The notes below the pieces were generated by a model. It saw only the letters and a list, made by a program, of their open reading frames with translations, had not been told where the DNA came from and ran no database searches. Position numbers and translations under genes: made by a program. Positions 43,856-52,948 of a DNA stretch of 64,000 nt are shown piece by piece. Every line of letters starts with the position of its first letter. The stretch's first letter is position 1. The stretch is from Longimicrobiales bacterium (GTDB lineage Bacteria; Gemmatimonadota; Gemmatimonadetes; Longimicrobiales; Gaopeijiaceae): NCBI GenBank assembly GCA_028278645.1, contig JANQDZ010000073.1:36202-100201 (forward strand), read 5' to 3'.

Positions 43856-44629
43856 TCAGTCCAACATCCCGGCAGTGGGTGAGGAGGGAACAGCGATTTC
43901 CCGGGGCGGCATTCGGCCGGCGAGGTAGGCCAGGCGCCCCGCTTGGATGGCCAGGCGCATCGCTTCGCCCATGGCTACCGGATCATCTGCCACGGCGATG
44001 GCGGTGTTCATCAGGACACCGTCCACCCCTTGTTCCATGGTGACGCAAGCATCGGAAGCCGTCCCCACACCCGCGTCGACGATGACGGGAACCTGCAAAC
44101 GCCGCTTGATCTCCCGGATGTAGTACGGGTTGACCACGCCGAGGCCACTCCCGATGGGGCTGGCCAACGGCATGACCGCGACGCACCCAACGTCCTCGAG
44201 TTTCAGGGCCGCTATGAGGTCATCGTTGGTATACGCCATGACCTTGAACCCCTCGTCCACCAGGATCTTGGCGGCTTCCACCGTGGCGTGGGTGTCGGGC
44301 AGAAGAGTCGTCTCGTCCCCGATGATCTCCAACTTCAGCCAGTCGGTGAATCCAGCCGCTCTGGCCAGCCTCGCATATCGGATCGCGTCTTCCGCGTTGT
44401 AACAACCGGCCGTGTTCGGGAGGAGCAAGAACTCTTCGGGATCGAGGTGGTGAAGGATCCCCTCCTCTTTGGTCCTATCGAGATCCACCCGTCTCACCGC
44501 CACCGTGACCATCTCGGCCCCCGAGGCCCGGATGGCATCCACCATGACCTGGTTGGTTTTGTACTTACCGGTGCCGACGATCAATCGAGAGGAGAACTCC
44601 CGGTCGGCAACCTTAAAAGGCGTATCCAT
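43856..44629 (-). CDS. thiG: Thiazole synthase
   Basis: ThiG condenses DXP, dehydroglycine and ThiS-thiocarboxylate to the thiazole of thiamine. ATG 44629 with GGAG 9 bases upstream gives 257 residues (MDTPFKVADREFSSRLIVGT). Motifs are VGTGKYKTNQVM, TAGCYNAEDAIR, the Schiff-base Lys in DWLKLEIIGDETTLLPDTHA, and PVIVDAGVGTASDACVTMEQ. Full length. It follows thiS by 28 bases. thiF, thiH/thiO and thiC are not seen in the window. Confidence 0.97.
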   Translation of the reverse strand: MDTPFKVADREFSSRLIVGTGKYKTNQVMVDAIRASGAEMVTVAVRRVDLDRTKEEGILHHLDPEEFLLLPNTAGCYNAEDAIRYARLARAAGFTDWLKLEIIGDETTLLPDTHATVEAAKILVDEGFKVMAYTNDDLIAALKLEDVGCVAVMPLASPIGSGLGVVNPYYIREIKRRLQVPVIVDAGVGTASDACVTMEQGVDGVLMNTAIAVADDPVAMGEAMRLAIQAGRLAYLAGRMPPREIAVPSSPTAGMLD

Positions 44630-44657
44630 CAATTCAGCTCCGTTTGATCACTCCGAC

Positions 44658-44873
44658 TCACCCACCCCCGACAAAATGCACCAGCTCCAGGGTGTCCTTT
44701 TCGGCGACGAGGATCTCCTCGTATCGGTCCCGGCCCAGGATCTCCCGGTTCAGTTCCACTACCACCAATGCCGGCGTCAGGTCAAGCCACTCGAGGAGGC
44801 CCGTGACCGACAGCCCCTGGGGGACCTGCCTGTCCTTTCCATTGATGCGGACCTCGATGGATGGGTTTTCCAT
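44658..44873 (-). CDS. thiS: Sulfur carrier protein ThiS
   Basis: The 71-residue ubiquitin-like carrier ends in the required Gly-Gly, with one extra Gly (VHFVGGG). That end is adenylated and thiocarboxylated to donate sulfur to ThiG. The middle has QVPQGLSVTGLLEWLDLTPA and VVVELNREILGRDRYEEIL, typical of ThiS. Its ATG shares one base with the thiE stop (TAATG). Confidence 0.93.
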   Translation of the reverse strand: MENPSIEVRINGKDRQVPQGLSVTGLLEWLDLTPALVVVELNREILGRDRYEEILVAEKDTLELVHFVGGG

Positions 44874-45505
44874 TATTTCCCCCGCTGTTTCCTCAACTCG
44901 GAAAGATACTCCTCAACGGCGGCAACCGGATCCCGCGCGTCCCAGATGCCCCCCTTCACGGCCACCCCGCTTCCACCCGCATTCATGACGGGTTCCACCC
45001 GCCCAGGACTAATACCCCCGATTGCCATCAATGGAATCCCGATCCCGGTTCGGATTTCCGAAATCCGTCCGACCCCGCCGGTTGGTTCGCTGGGGTGGGA
45101 CCGGGAAGGAAAGATGGTTCCGACCAGAAAAAAGTCCACATCCCGCGAGCCCCCTTCCCTTGCCTCCCCCAACCCGTGGACCGAAAGCCCGAGGATCCGG
45201 TCGGGCCCCAGGAGTTTCCTTGCCGCGGCCGGCGGAATGGACCGCTGGCCCAAGTGGGCGCCCGGCAGGTCCAGGGCAAGGGCCAGGTCCACCCTGTCAT
45301 TCGCCAGCAGCAGGGCCCCGAACGTTCGACTGGCGGCGGCCAGTTCCCGGCCCAAGGAGAAAAGAACCCTCCCCGGCGTTCGTGGCCCCCTGAGGTGGAG
45401 GGCGATCTCCTCTCCTCCCGTTTCCAGAACTTCTAGTCCACGGCGGGCGAACTCCGGCCGTCGGAGGATCTCGTCGTCAGTGACGATATGGAGGCTTGGA
45501 ATCAC
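44873..45505 (-). CDS. thiE: Thiamine-phosphate synthase family protein (ThiE/TenI)
   Basis: The start is the GTG at 45505, overlapping the fmt stop as GTGA and giving 210 residues (VIPSLHIVTDDEILRRPEFA). Upstream in-frame codons only read through fmt. Motifs of the ThiE TIM barrel are present: IALHLRGPRT, LLANDRVDLALALDLPGAHL, GLSVHG, FFLVGTIFPSRSHPSEPTGG and LMAIGGISPGRVEPV. ThiE joins the pyrimidine and thiazole units; TenI relatives are thiazole tautomerases. Next to thiS-thiG either role fits. Confidence 0.9.
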   Translation of the reverse strand: MIPSLHIVTDDEILRRPEFARRGLEVLETGGEEIALHLRGPRTPGRVLFSLGRELAAASRTFGALLLANDRVDLALALDLPGAHLGQRSIPPAAARKLLGPDRILGLSVHGLGEAREGGSRDVDFFLVGTIFPSRSHPSEPTGGVGRISEIRTGIGIPLMAIGGISPGRVEPVMNAGGSGVAVKGGIWDARDPVAAVEEYLSELRKQRGK

Positions 45506-46470
45506 TCGAAACGGGTTCCTTCGGGTAGCGGGTGCCCCAACAGCCACGGGCCGAAGGACATCCGCTTCTTTCCTGAACTCTGGATCTCTTCGATCCGAAT
45601 GGCCCCGGCCCCACATGCGACGAGCACGCCTGTGTCCGGGTTCGAACGCAGAACCGTCCCGGGGGCGGTGCCATGTTTGTACCCAGGTTCCGGGGTGGGT
45701 CGGAAGAGCTTCACCGAATCACCCTCGAGAGTGGACCAGGCTCCCGGCACCGCATCCAGTCCCCGGATGTGCCACCCCAATTCCTGAGCCGTGCGATGCC
45801 AATCGATCCTCGCCATACCCCGATCGACCTTCGGCGCAAAAGTGGCCTTGGCGTGGTTCTGCTCGAGCTCCTGCGCCGCACCCTCGGAGAGAAGAGCCAG
45901 GGCTTCGATGAGGGCCTCAGCCCCTACTTCCGAGAGTCGGGTGCTCAGTTCCGTGGCGGTTTCGGCCGGGCCGATTCTCACAGGGGCTTGGAAGATTACC
46001 GGGCCTGCGTCCATGGCCTCCACCATCCGCATGATGGTGATCCCGGTCTGTTTATGCCCTCGAAGGATGGCCCAGTGCACGGGGGCGGCCCCACGGAGCT
46101 CCGGGAGGAGGGACGCGTGGACGTTGATGGAGCCCCCGCTCGGCACGGCGAGAACCTCCGGTGGGAGAAGGCGGCCGTATGCGATCACCACGGCCACCTC
46201 CGGATGAAGATCTTCGATCTGTCGGAGGAACTCCGGCCCCTGGGGGCGTTCCGGAGTGAGTACGGGTAAACCCTCCTCCTCAGCGACCTCCCTGACGGGA
46301 GAGGGGCGAAGCCGGCGGCCCCGGCCTGAAGGACGGTCAGGCTGGGTGACCACCCCTACGATGTCATGCCCTTCCTCGCTCAACGCCCTGAGGGAGGGGA
46401 GAGCGAACAACGGCGATCCCCAGAAGAGAACCCTCAGGACGCCACCTCCTCGGCTCGGCTCTTTTGCCAC
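45502..46470 (-). CDS. fmt: Methionyl-tRNA formyltransferase
   Basis: Fmt formylates initiator Met-tRNA. The protein has RVLFWGSPLFALPSLRALSE at the N-terminus, the folate site with VVIAYGRLLPPEVL, the catalytic block SINVHASLLPELRGAAPVHW and GITIMRMVEAMDAGPV. A C-terminal OB-like domain contains GTAPGTVLRSNPDTGVLVAC. The frame opens at GTG 46470 (322 residues) inside def, without a clear Shine-Dalgarno. A CTG at 46437, 7 bases after AGGAGG and overlapping the def stop as CTGA, would fit homologues better (311 residues). The downstream neighbour thiE overlaps by 4 bases. Confidence 0.95.
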   Translation of the reverse strand: MAKEPSRGGGVLRVLFWGSPLFALPSLRALSEEGHDIVGVVTQPDRPSGRGRRLRPSPVREVAEEEGLPVLTPERPQGPEFLRQIEDLHPEVAVVIAYGRLLPPEVLAVPSGGSINVHASLLPELRGAAPVHWAILRGHKQTGITIMRMVEAMDAGPVIFQAPVRIGPAETATELSTRLSEVGAEALIEALALLSEGAAQELEQNHAKATFAPKVDRGMARIDWHRTAQELGWHIRGLDAVPGAWSTLEGDSVKLFRPTPEPGYKHGTAPGTVLRSNPDTGVLVACGAGAIRIEEIQSSGKKRMSFGPWLLGHPLPEGTRFE

Positions 46471-46955
46471 TTCTTCAGCGCCATCCGCCGTTTCAGGGGA
46501 CTAAGCCGATCGATGAAAAGGACCCCGTCGAGATGGTCGATCTCGTGCTGGATAGCCCGCGAAAGGAGCCCGGACATTTGCATTGAGAACGGATTCCCAT
46601 CGGGGTCCAGCCCCTCCACCGTCACCGTCTCCGGGCGTTCTACGACCTCCTCCATCCCCGGGATGCTGAGGCACCCTTCGGGAGCCTTGTCCGCCTTCTT
46701 TCCTGACTCCACAACCGTGGGATTAATCAGGGCCACCGGCCCCACGCCTTCTTCATCGGAATCCCTGAGGTCCACCACGATGACCCTCCTCGAGATCCCG
46801 ATCTGCGGCGCGGCCAGGCCGATGCCTTCGGCGTGGTACATGGTCTCCAGCATATCCTCAACCAGAGCTCGCACCTCGTCGTCCAGCTCTTCAACCTCTA
46901 CTGCGGGCTCCCGGAGGACTGGATCCCCGAGAATCTTGATCTCCCGAACCGCCAT
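46434..46955 (-). CDS. def: Peptide deformylase
   Basis: This Fe/Zn hydrolase removes N-formyl from new proteins. The 173 residues contain motif I GIGLAAPQIGIS, motif II EGCLSIPGM and motif III QHEIDHLDGVLFIDRLS, giving all metal ligands (Cys, two His) and the catalytic Glu. The start IKILGDPVLREPAVEVEEL is normal. It directly precedes fmt, the usual pairing, and follows yajC by 29 bases. Confidence 0.97.
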   Translation of the reverse strand: MAVREIKILGDPVLREPAVEVEELDDEVRALVEDMLETMYHAEGIGLAAPQIGISRRVIVVDLRDSDEEGVGPVALINPTVVESGKKADKAPEGCLSIPGMEEVVERPETVTVEGLDPDGNPFSMQMSGLLSRAIQHEIDHLDGVLFIDRLSPLKRRMALKKWQKSRAEEVAS

Positions 46956-46984
46956 AGGTCGATCCCGATCTCCGCTCCGCGCCC

Positions 46985-47305
46985 CTATTCGGCGCGCCGG
47001 TCGGAAAGAACCTGAGCGATTCGGGCCCGCTGAATCACCAGGCGGGTGTTCTCGGCGGTTTTGATCGTGAGGCGATCGTCCTCGGTATGAACCACCTTTC
47101 CGATGATCCCCCCGGCGGTGATCACCTCATCCCCCTGCCTCAGCTGCTCGATCATCGTGCGATGCCGTTGCTGTTCCTTCCGCTGGGGACGGATCAGGAG
47201 GAAATAGAAGATGACCCCGATGGCCACCATTTGCATGAGGAAGATCGTGGAGCCGCTACCCCCCTCCCGGGGGACCGCTAAGAACGCCAGCATGGCCTCG
47301 TTCAC
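46985..47305 (-). CDS. yajC: Preprotein translocase accessory subunit YajC
   Basis: The start is GTG 47305 with AGGAG 6 bases upstream, giving 106 residues; a TTG two codons earlier abuts the Shine-Dalgarno. One membrane helix (about 20-40, FLMQMVAIGVIFYFLLIRPQ) is followed by the family motif RPQRKEQQRHRTMIEQLRQG and DEVITAGGIIGKVV. YajC associates with SecDF-YidC. The tgt-yajC order is widely conserved, although secD and secF do not follow here. Confidence 0.93.
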   Translation of the reverse strand: MNEAMLAFLAVPREGGSGSTIFLMQMVAIGVIFYFLLIRPQRKEQQRHRTMIEQLRQGDEVITAGGIIGKVVHTEDDRLTIKTAENTRLVIQRARIAQVLSDRRAE

Positions 47306-47394
47306 CGCCAACTCCTGGTGTTAGAACGCGCTAATCATTGGAACGTATAAACCTAACAAGACCCCTGCCCCGGGCCAGAGGCTTCAGGCCACCC

Positions 47395-49656
<2,262 letters not shown>

Positions 49657-49660
<4 letters not shown>

Positions 49661-50697
49661 TTCTCGAACAGAGACGACTGGGAGCCGACGTCCGGTCCCG
49701 GTGGAGTGAAGCCGAACCTCTTGAAGGCTCGCGGAGTGGCCTCCCGGCCCCGGGTCGTCCGCATCAGGAACCCCTCCTGGATCAGGAAAGGCTCGTATAC
49801 CTCTTCCAGCGTGGAGGCGTCCTCTCCCAGTGCCACGGCCAGAGAATTCAGGCCAACAGGGCCCCCATCAAACTTCTCGATGATGGTCTTGAGTATGCGG
49901 CCGTCCATCTCGTCCAGCCCATACTCGTCCACATCAAGCAGGTTCAGTGCGGCCTGGGCCACATCCCTGTCGATGACGCCATCCGCCCGGACCTCGGCAT
50001 AATCCCGGACACGCCGGAGGAGTCGATTCGCCACCCGTGGTGTACCGCGGGCCCTTTGAGCCAGCTCGTCCGCTCCGTCTTTGGTGGCCTCCACGCCCAG
50101 GATCTCGGCGCTTCGCCGGATGATGACAGCCAGGTCCTCGAAAGGGTAGAAGTTCAACCGCTGGACGATCCCGAACCGAGCTCGCATGGGTGCGGTCAGT
50201 AGCCCGAATCGGGTCGTGGCTCCCACCAGGGTGAACCTCTCGATGTTCATCGTCATCGTTTGGGCCTTCGGCCCGTCCGAGAGGCGGATCTCCACCCGGT
50301 AATCCTCCATGGCCGGGTAGAGGAACTCCTCGATGATGGGTCGGAGACGGTGGATCTCGTCGATGAAGAGGATGTCCCCCTCACGCTGATTCGTCAGGAT
50401 CCCCACCAAGTCGGCGGGCTTCTCCAGAACCGGGCCCGAGGTGGTTTTGATGTTGACGCCCATCTCCCTGGCGAGGAGGGCGGCAAGAGTGGTTTTTCCC
50501 AGCCCTGGGGGTCCGTGGAAAAGGAGGTGATCCAACGGCTCTCGTCGCTTCCGCGCGGCTTGGATGGCAATGGAAAGGGTTTCCTTGATCTTCTCCTGCC
50601 CGATGAACTCCGCCAGACGCTGAGGTCGGAGAGACAGCTCGGTATGAGTGTCCTCCTGGAGTTCCTCAGGGGTGGTGATCTCGTGGTGTCGTGTCAT
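49657..50697 (-). CDS. ruvB: Holliday junction branch migration ATPase RuvB
   Basis: The 346-residue AAA+ motor has Walker [21 protein letters not shown], Walker [13 protein letters not shown], the sensor [20 protein letters not shown] and the C-terminal winged helix ending near [20 protein letters not shown]. Full length. It follows ruvA by 10 bases and overlaps queA. Confidence 0.98.
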
Positions 50698-50707
50698 TGC
50701 GAAAGCG

Positions 50708-51292
50708 TCACTGGCCTGAGAGAGCTGCTCTGATCAGCTCCTCGGTGTTGAGGCCCTCCTGTTCAGAGAGAGCCTTCCGGACGGCGGCATCGGCGGCGGA
50801 GAAGCTGTAGCCGAGGGCCATCAGAGCCGAAACCGCGGCCTCGGCCGTCGGCGGGACGCCCGGCGCCCCCTCCGGGACCATCGCCAGGTCCCGGACCTTC
50901 TCGGAGAGCTCCAGGGCAAGCCGCTCGGCCTTTTTCTTCCCGACGCCGCTGACCTGGGTAAGGGCCGCCAGATCTTTCTCCGCCAGGGCCTGGGCCAACC
51001 TCCGGGCTGAGAAAGCCGAGAGCATGGCCAACGCCAACTTGGCCCCTACACCGGAGGCGGTGAGAAGCCGGCGAAACAGGTCCCTTTCATGGGGATCCAG
51101 GAAACCATACAGGGCAACTGAATCCTCCCGGGTCACCTGGACGGTCCTCAACTCGATCCCGGCACCTTCCGGAGGCAGCCTCTCCGCCACGGTCAGGGGA
51201 ACGTCCACCTCGTAGACCACACCACCCGATGTTTCGATTTCAACGGTGGACAGGTCCCGGGTCAACAGAGTGCCTTGAAGGCGGCTAATCAC
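50708..51292 (-). CDS. ruvA: Holliday junction DNA helicase subunit RuvA
   Basis: I start at GTG 51292 ([20 protein letters not shown]), which matches the usual MIGxLxG start and gives 194 residues. Upstream GTG 51358 would add an unrelated segment. No strong Shine-Dalgarno precedes 51292. The OB fold is followed by helix-hairpin-helix motifs [17 protein letters not shown] and [19 protein letters not shown] and the RuvB-binding C-terminal domain ([20 protein letters not shown]). RuvA holds the junction as a tetramer for RuvB. Confidence 0.95.
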   Translation of the reverse strand: MISRLQGTLLTRDLSTVEIETSGGVVYEVDVPLTVAERLPPEGAGIELRTVQVTREDSVALYGFLDPHERDLFRRLLTASGVGAKLALAMLSAFSARRLAQALAEKDLAALTQVSGVGKKKAERLALELSEKVRDLAMVPEGAPGVPPTAEAAVSALMALGYSFSAADAAVRKALSEQEGLNTEELIRAALSGQ

Positions 51293-51341
51293 CAGATACT
51301 CGGGGTCGGAGAAGCGGAGTACGAACCCACGTCCGGACCCT

Positions 51342-51371
51342 ACCGGCCAGAACCCCACCGGCCAGGACCCT
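51342..51371. repeat. Imperfect 15-bp tandem repeat upstream of ruvA
   Basis: Two adjacent copies of a 15-base unit beginning with CCGGCCAG and GACCC/AACCC ends lie between ruvC and the ruvA core. They fall in the stretch that a longer ruvA start would translate. The differences between copies are one or two bases. Confidence 0.5.
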
Positions 51372-51435
51372 TTGGGTTCTCTTCGGAGGCAAGATAGGGT
51401 GGAGATACCCGCCTGGGGAAGTCATTCCAGCTAGA

Positions 51436-51924
51436 TCAGGGAACGGGACTGCCGGAAACGAAGCAATGGCAGAGGGCCGCAGCGACCCCGTCGGCCGCGT
51501 CGGCAGGAGCCGGTGGAGATTTCAGGCGGAGGTGGCGTTGAACCATGTAACCGACCTGGTCTTTGCTCGCTCCTCCGGTACCCACCACCACCTTCTTTAT
51601 CTCCCTCGGGGAGTATTCGGCGATGGTAAGATCCTCCAGGGCCGCCGCAAGTAGAATGGCCCCCCGGGCATGGCCCAGGGTCAGGGCGCTTCTAACGTTC
51701 TTGCCCTGGAATACGTCCTCCACGGCCACGGAGGTGGGCTGAAACCGTTCGATGATCTCCTGGATCCCGTTGAAGATATCTCGGATTCTGTGGGGGAGAG
51801 GTTCGGTGGCCGCGGTTCGGATCACGCCACATTCCAGGAGCTTCACTTCGCCACCAGAGTCGCTGGAAACGACGCCGTAGCCGGTTACGGCCGTTCCGGG
51901 ATCGATCCCCAGGACAATTCCCAT
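51436..51924 (-). CDS. ruvC: Holliday junction resolvase RuvC
   Basis: The 162-residue endonuclease has the four catalytic acidic residues: Asp in GIVLGIDPGTAVTGYGVV, Glu in VAVEDVFQGKNVRSALTLGH, and two Asp in PAPADAADGVAAALCH. It cuts junctions that RuvAB migrates. It heads the ruvC-ruvA-ruvB set, with yebC upstream as is common. A 143-base gap separates it from ruvA. Confidence 0.97.
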   Translation of the reverse strand: MGIVLGIDPGTAVTGYGVVSSDSGGEVKLLECGVIRTAATEPLPHRIRDIFNGIQEIIERFQPTSVAVEDVFQGKNVRSALTLGHARGAILLAAALEDLTIAEYSPREIKKVVVGTGGASKDQVGYMVQRHLRLKSPPAPADAADGVAAALCHCFVSGSPVP

Positions 51925-51984
51925 TTCCTCAGTCCGCCTCGACCATTGAAGCCTCGCGGAGTGGGTCCCTTAGGACTCCCGGTA

Positions 51985-52041
51985 TCACTCGGCCTCCGCC
52001 AGGAGAGCCTCGCCGAGTTCGGCGCTCGGGAAAACCATCAT
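51985..52041 (-). CDS. 18-codon mini-ORF duplicating the YebC C-terminus
   Basis: The yebC stop TGA is immediately followed by ATGATG. An 18-codon frame then runs to its own TGA and ends SAELGEALLAEAE, closely matching the YebC end NADIDEAILAEAE. The start overlaps the yebC stop (TGATG), so it could be translated by reinitiation. DNA copies differ mainly at codon third positions or by conservative changes. It may be a remnant of a second yebC or of a local duplication; whether a peptide is made is unknown. Confidence 0.45.
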   Translation of the reverse strand: MMVFPSAELGEALLAEAE

Positions 52042-52787
52042 CACTCGGCCTCGGCGAGTATGGCCTCGTCGATATCCGCGTTGGAGTGGACTTTCTGCAC
52101 GTCGTCGTTCTCCTCCAACGCGTCCAGGATCTTCAGGAGTTTCACAGCGTCCTTCCCGCCCACTGAAACTTCGTTTTTCGCTATGAAGGTGAGTTCGGCC
52201 TGAGTGGACTCCACACCAGCGCCGTCCATTCCGTCTTTCACTTCCTGGAAGGACGTGGGATCGGTGGTGATGATGAAATCGTCACCCTCCTGGGTAACGT
52301 CTTCGGCTCCGGCTTCGATGGCGGCCTCGAATACGGCTTCTTCGTGGTAACGGTTCGCGTCCACAAAAATCTGACCCTTGCGATCGAACTGCCACGCCAC
52401 CGACCCGCTGGTCCCCAGGTTTCCACCGTGTTTATCCAGAATGTGCCGAACGTCGGCCACCGTTCGTTTGGCATTGTCCGTGAGGGTTTCGATGAAGAGT
52501 GCCACTCCCCCCGGGCCATATCCCTCGTACGTCACCTCTTCGTAGGCAACACCCTCGAGCTCACCCGTACCCTTCTTGATAGCCCGCTCCATGTTGTCGG
52601 CAGGCATATTGGCGTTTTTTGCCGTGTCCAGGGCGAGGCGCAGACGGGGGTTGAAGTTGGGGTCTCCACCACCCTCCCGGGCGGCTACCGTGATTTCCCG
52701 GATGAGTTTGGTGAAGACCTGGCCCCGCCGTGCGTCAGTGGCCGCCTTCTTTCTCTTGATCGTTGCCCACTTGCTATGTCCGGACAC
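52041..52787 (-). CDS. yebC: YebC/TACO1 family protein (translation factor or transcriptional regulator)
   Basis: The start is GTG 52787 with GGAGGT 4 bases upstream, giving 248 residues (VSGHSKWATIKRKKAATDAR). The family blocks RGQVFTKLIREITVAAREGG, NMPADNMERAIKKGTGEL, YEGYGPGGVALFIETLTDN and NLGTSGSVAWQFDRKG are intact. Family members have been described as DNA-binding regulators of ruvC/quorum genes and more recently as aids for translating proline stretches. It adjoins ruvC as in many bacteria. Confidence 0.95.
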   Translation of the reverse strand: MSGHSKWATIKRKKAATDARRGQVFTKLIREITVAAREGGGDPNFNPRLRLALDTAKNANMPADNMERAIKKGTGELEGVAYEEVTYEGYGPGGVALFIETLTDNAKRTVADVRHILDKHGGNLGTSGSVAWQFDRKGQIFVDANRYHEEAVFEAAIEAGAEDVTQEGDDFIITTDPTSFQEVKDGMDGAGVESTQAELTFIAKNEVSVGGKDAVKLLKILDALEENDDVQKVHSNADIDEAILAEAE

Positions 52788-52871
52788 GCTGACCTCCGTC
52801 GGTTCTGCCAATCCCGGTCCTCATACCGATGGCCATCCCAGGTCCATCCGCCGAGGAATCTATCATACGAA

Positions 52872-52929
52872 GGACCGCCGCCGGGAGGGAACCCGGCGGC
52901 GGTCCGGTCCTGCCGACCGGAGTCGGCAG
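52872..52929 (-). terminator. Two adjacent strong hairpins after the EF-G-like gene
   Basis: The first stem is a perfect 14-bp GC-rich inverted repeat (GGACCGCCGCCGGG, 52872-52885, with 52892-52905) with a 6-base loop. The second is a perfect 8-bp stem (CTGCCGAC / GTCGGCAG, 52910-52929) with a 4-base loop. They fill the gap between the EF-G-like stop and yebC. No long T-run follows, so this may be a weak intrinsic terminator or an RNA-stabilising structure. Confidence 0.6.
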
Positions 52930-52948
52930 TTATTCCCTTCAGGAGTTG

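Noticed and set aside
43856..45505. Possible TPP riboswitch for the thiE-thiS-thiG genes
   Set aside because: The genes overlap or lie within 28 bases of each other and of fmt, leaving no room for a riboswitch, and no THI-box sequence is visible upstream of yajC or def.
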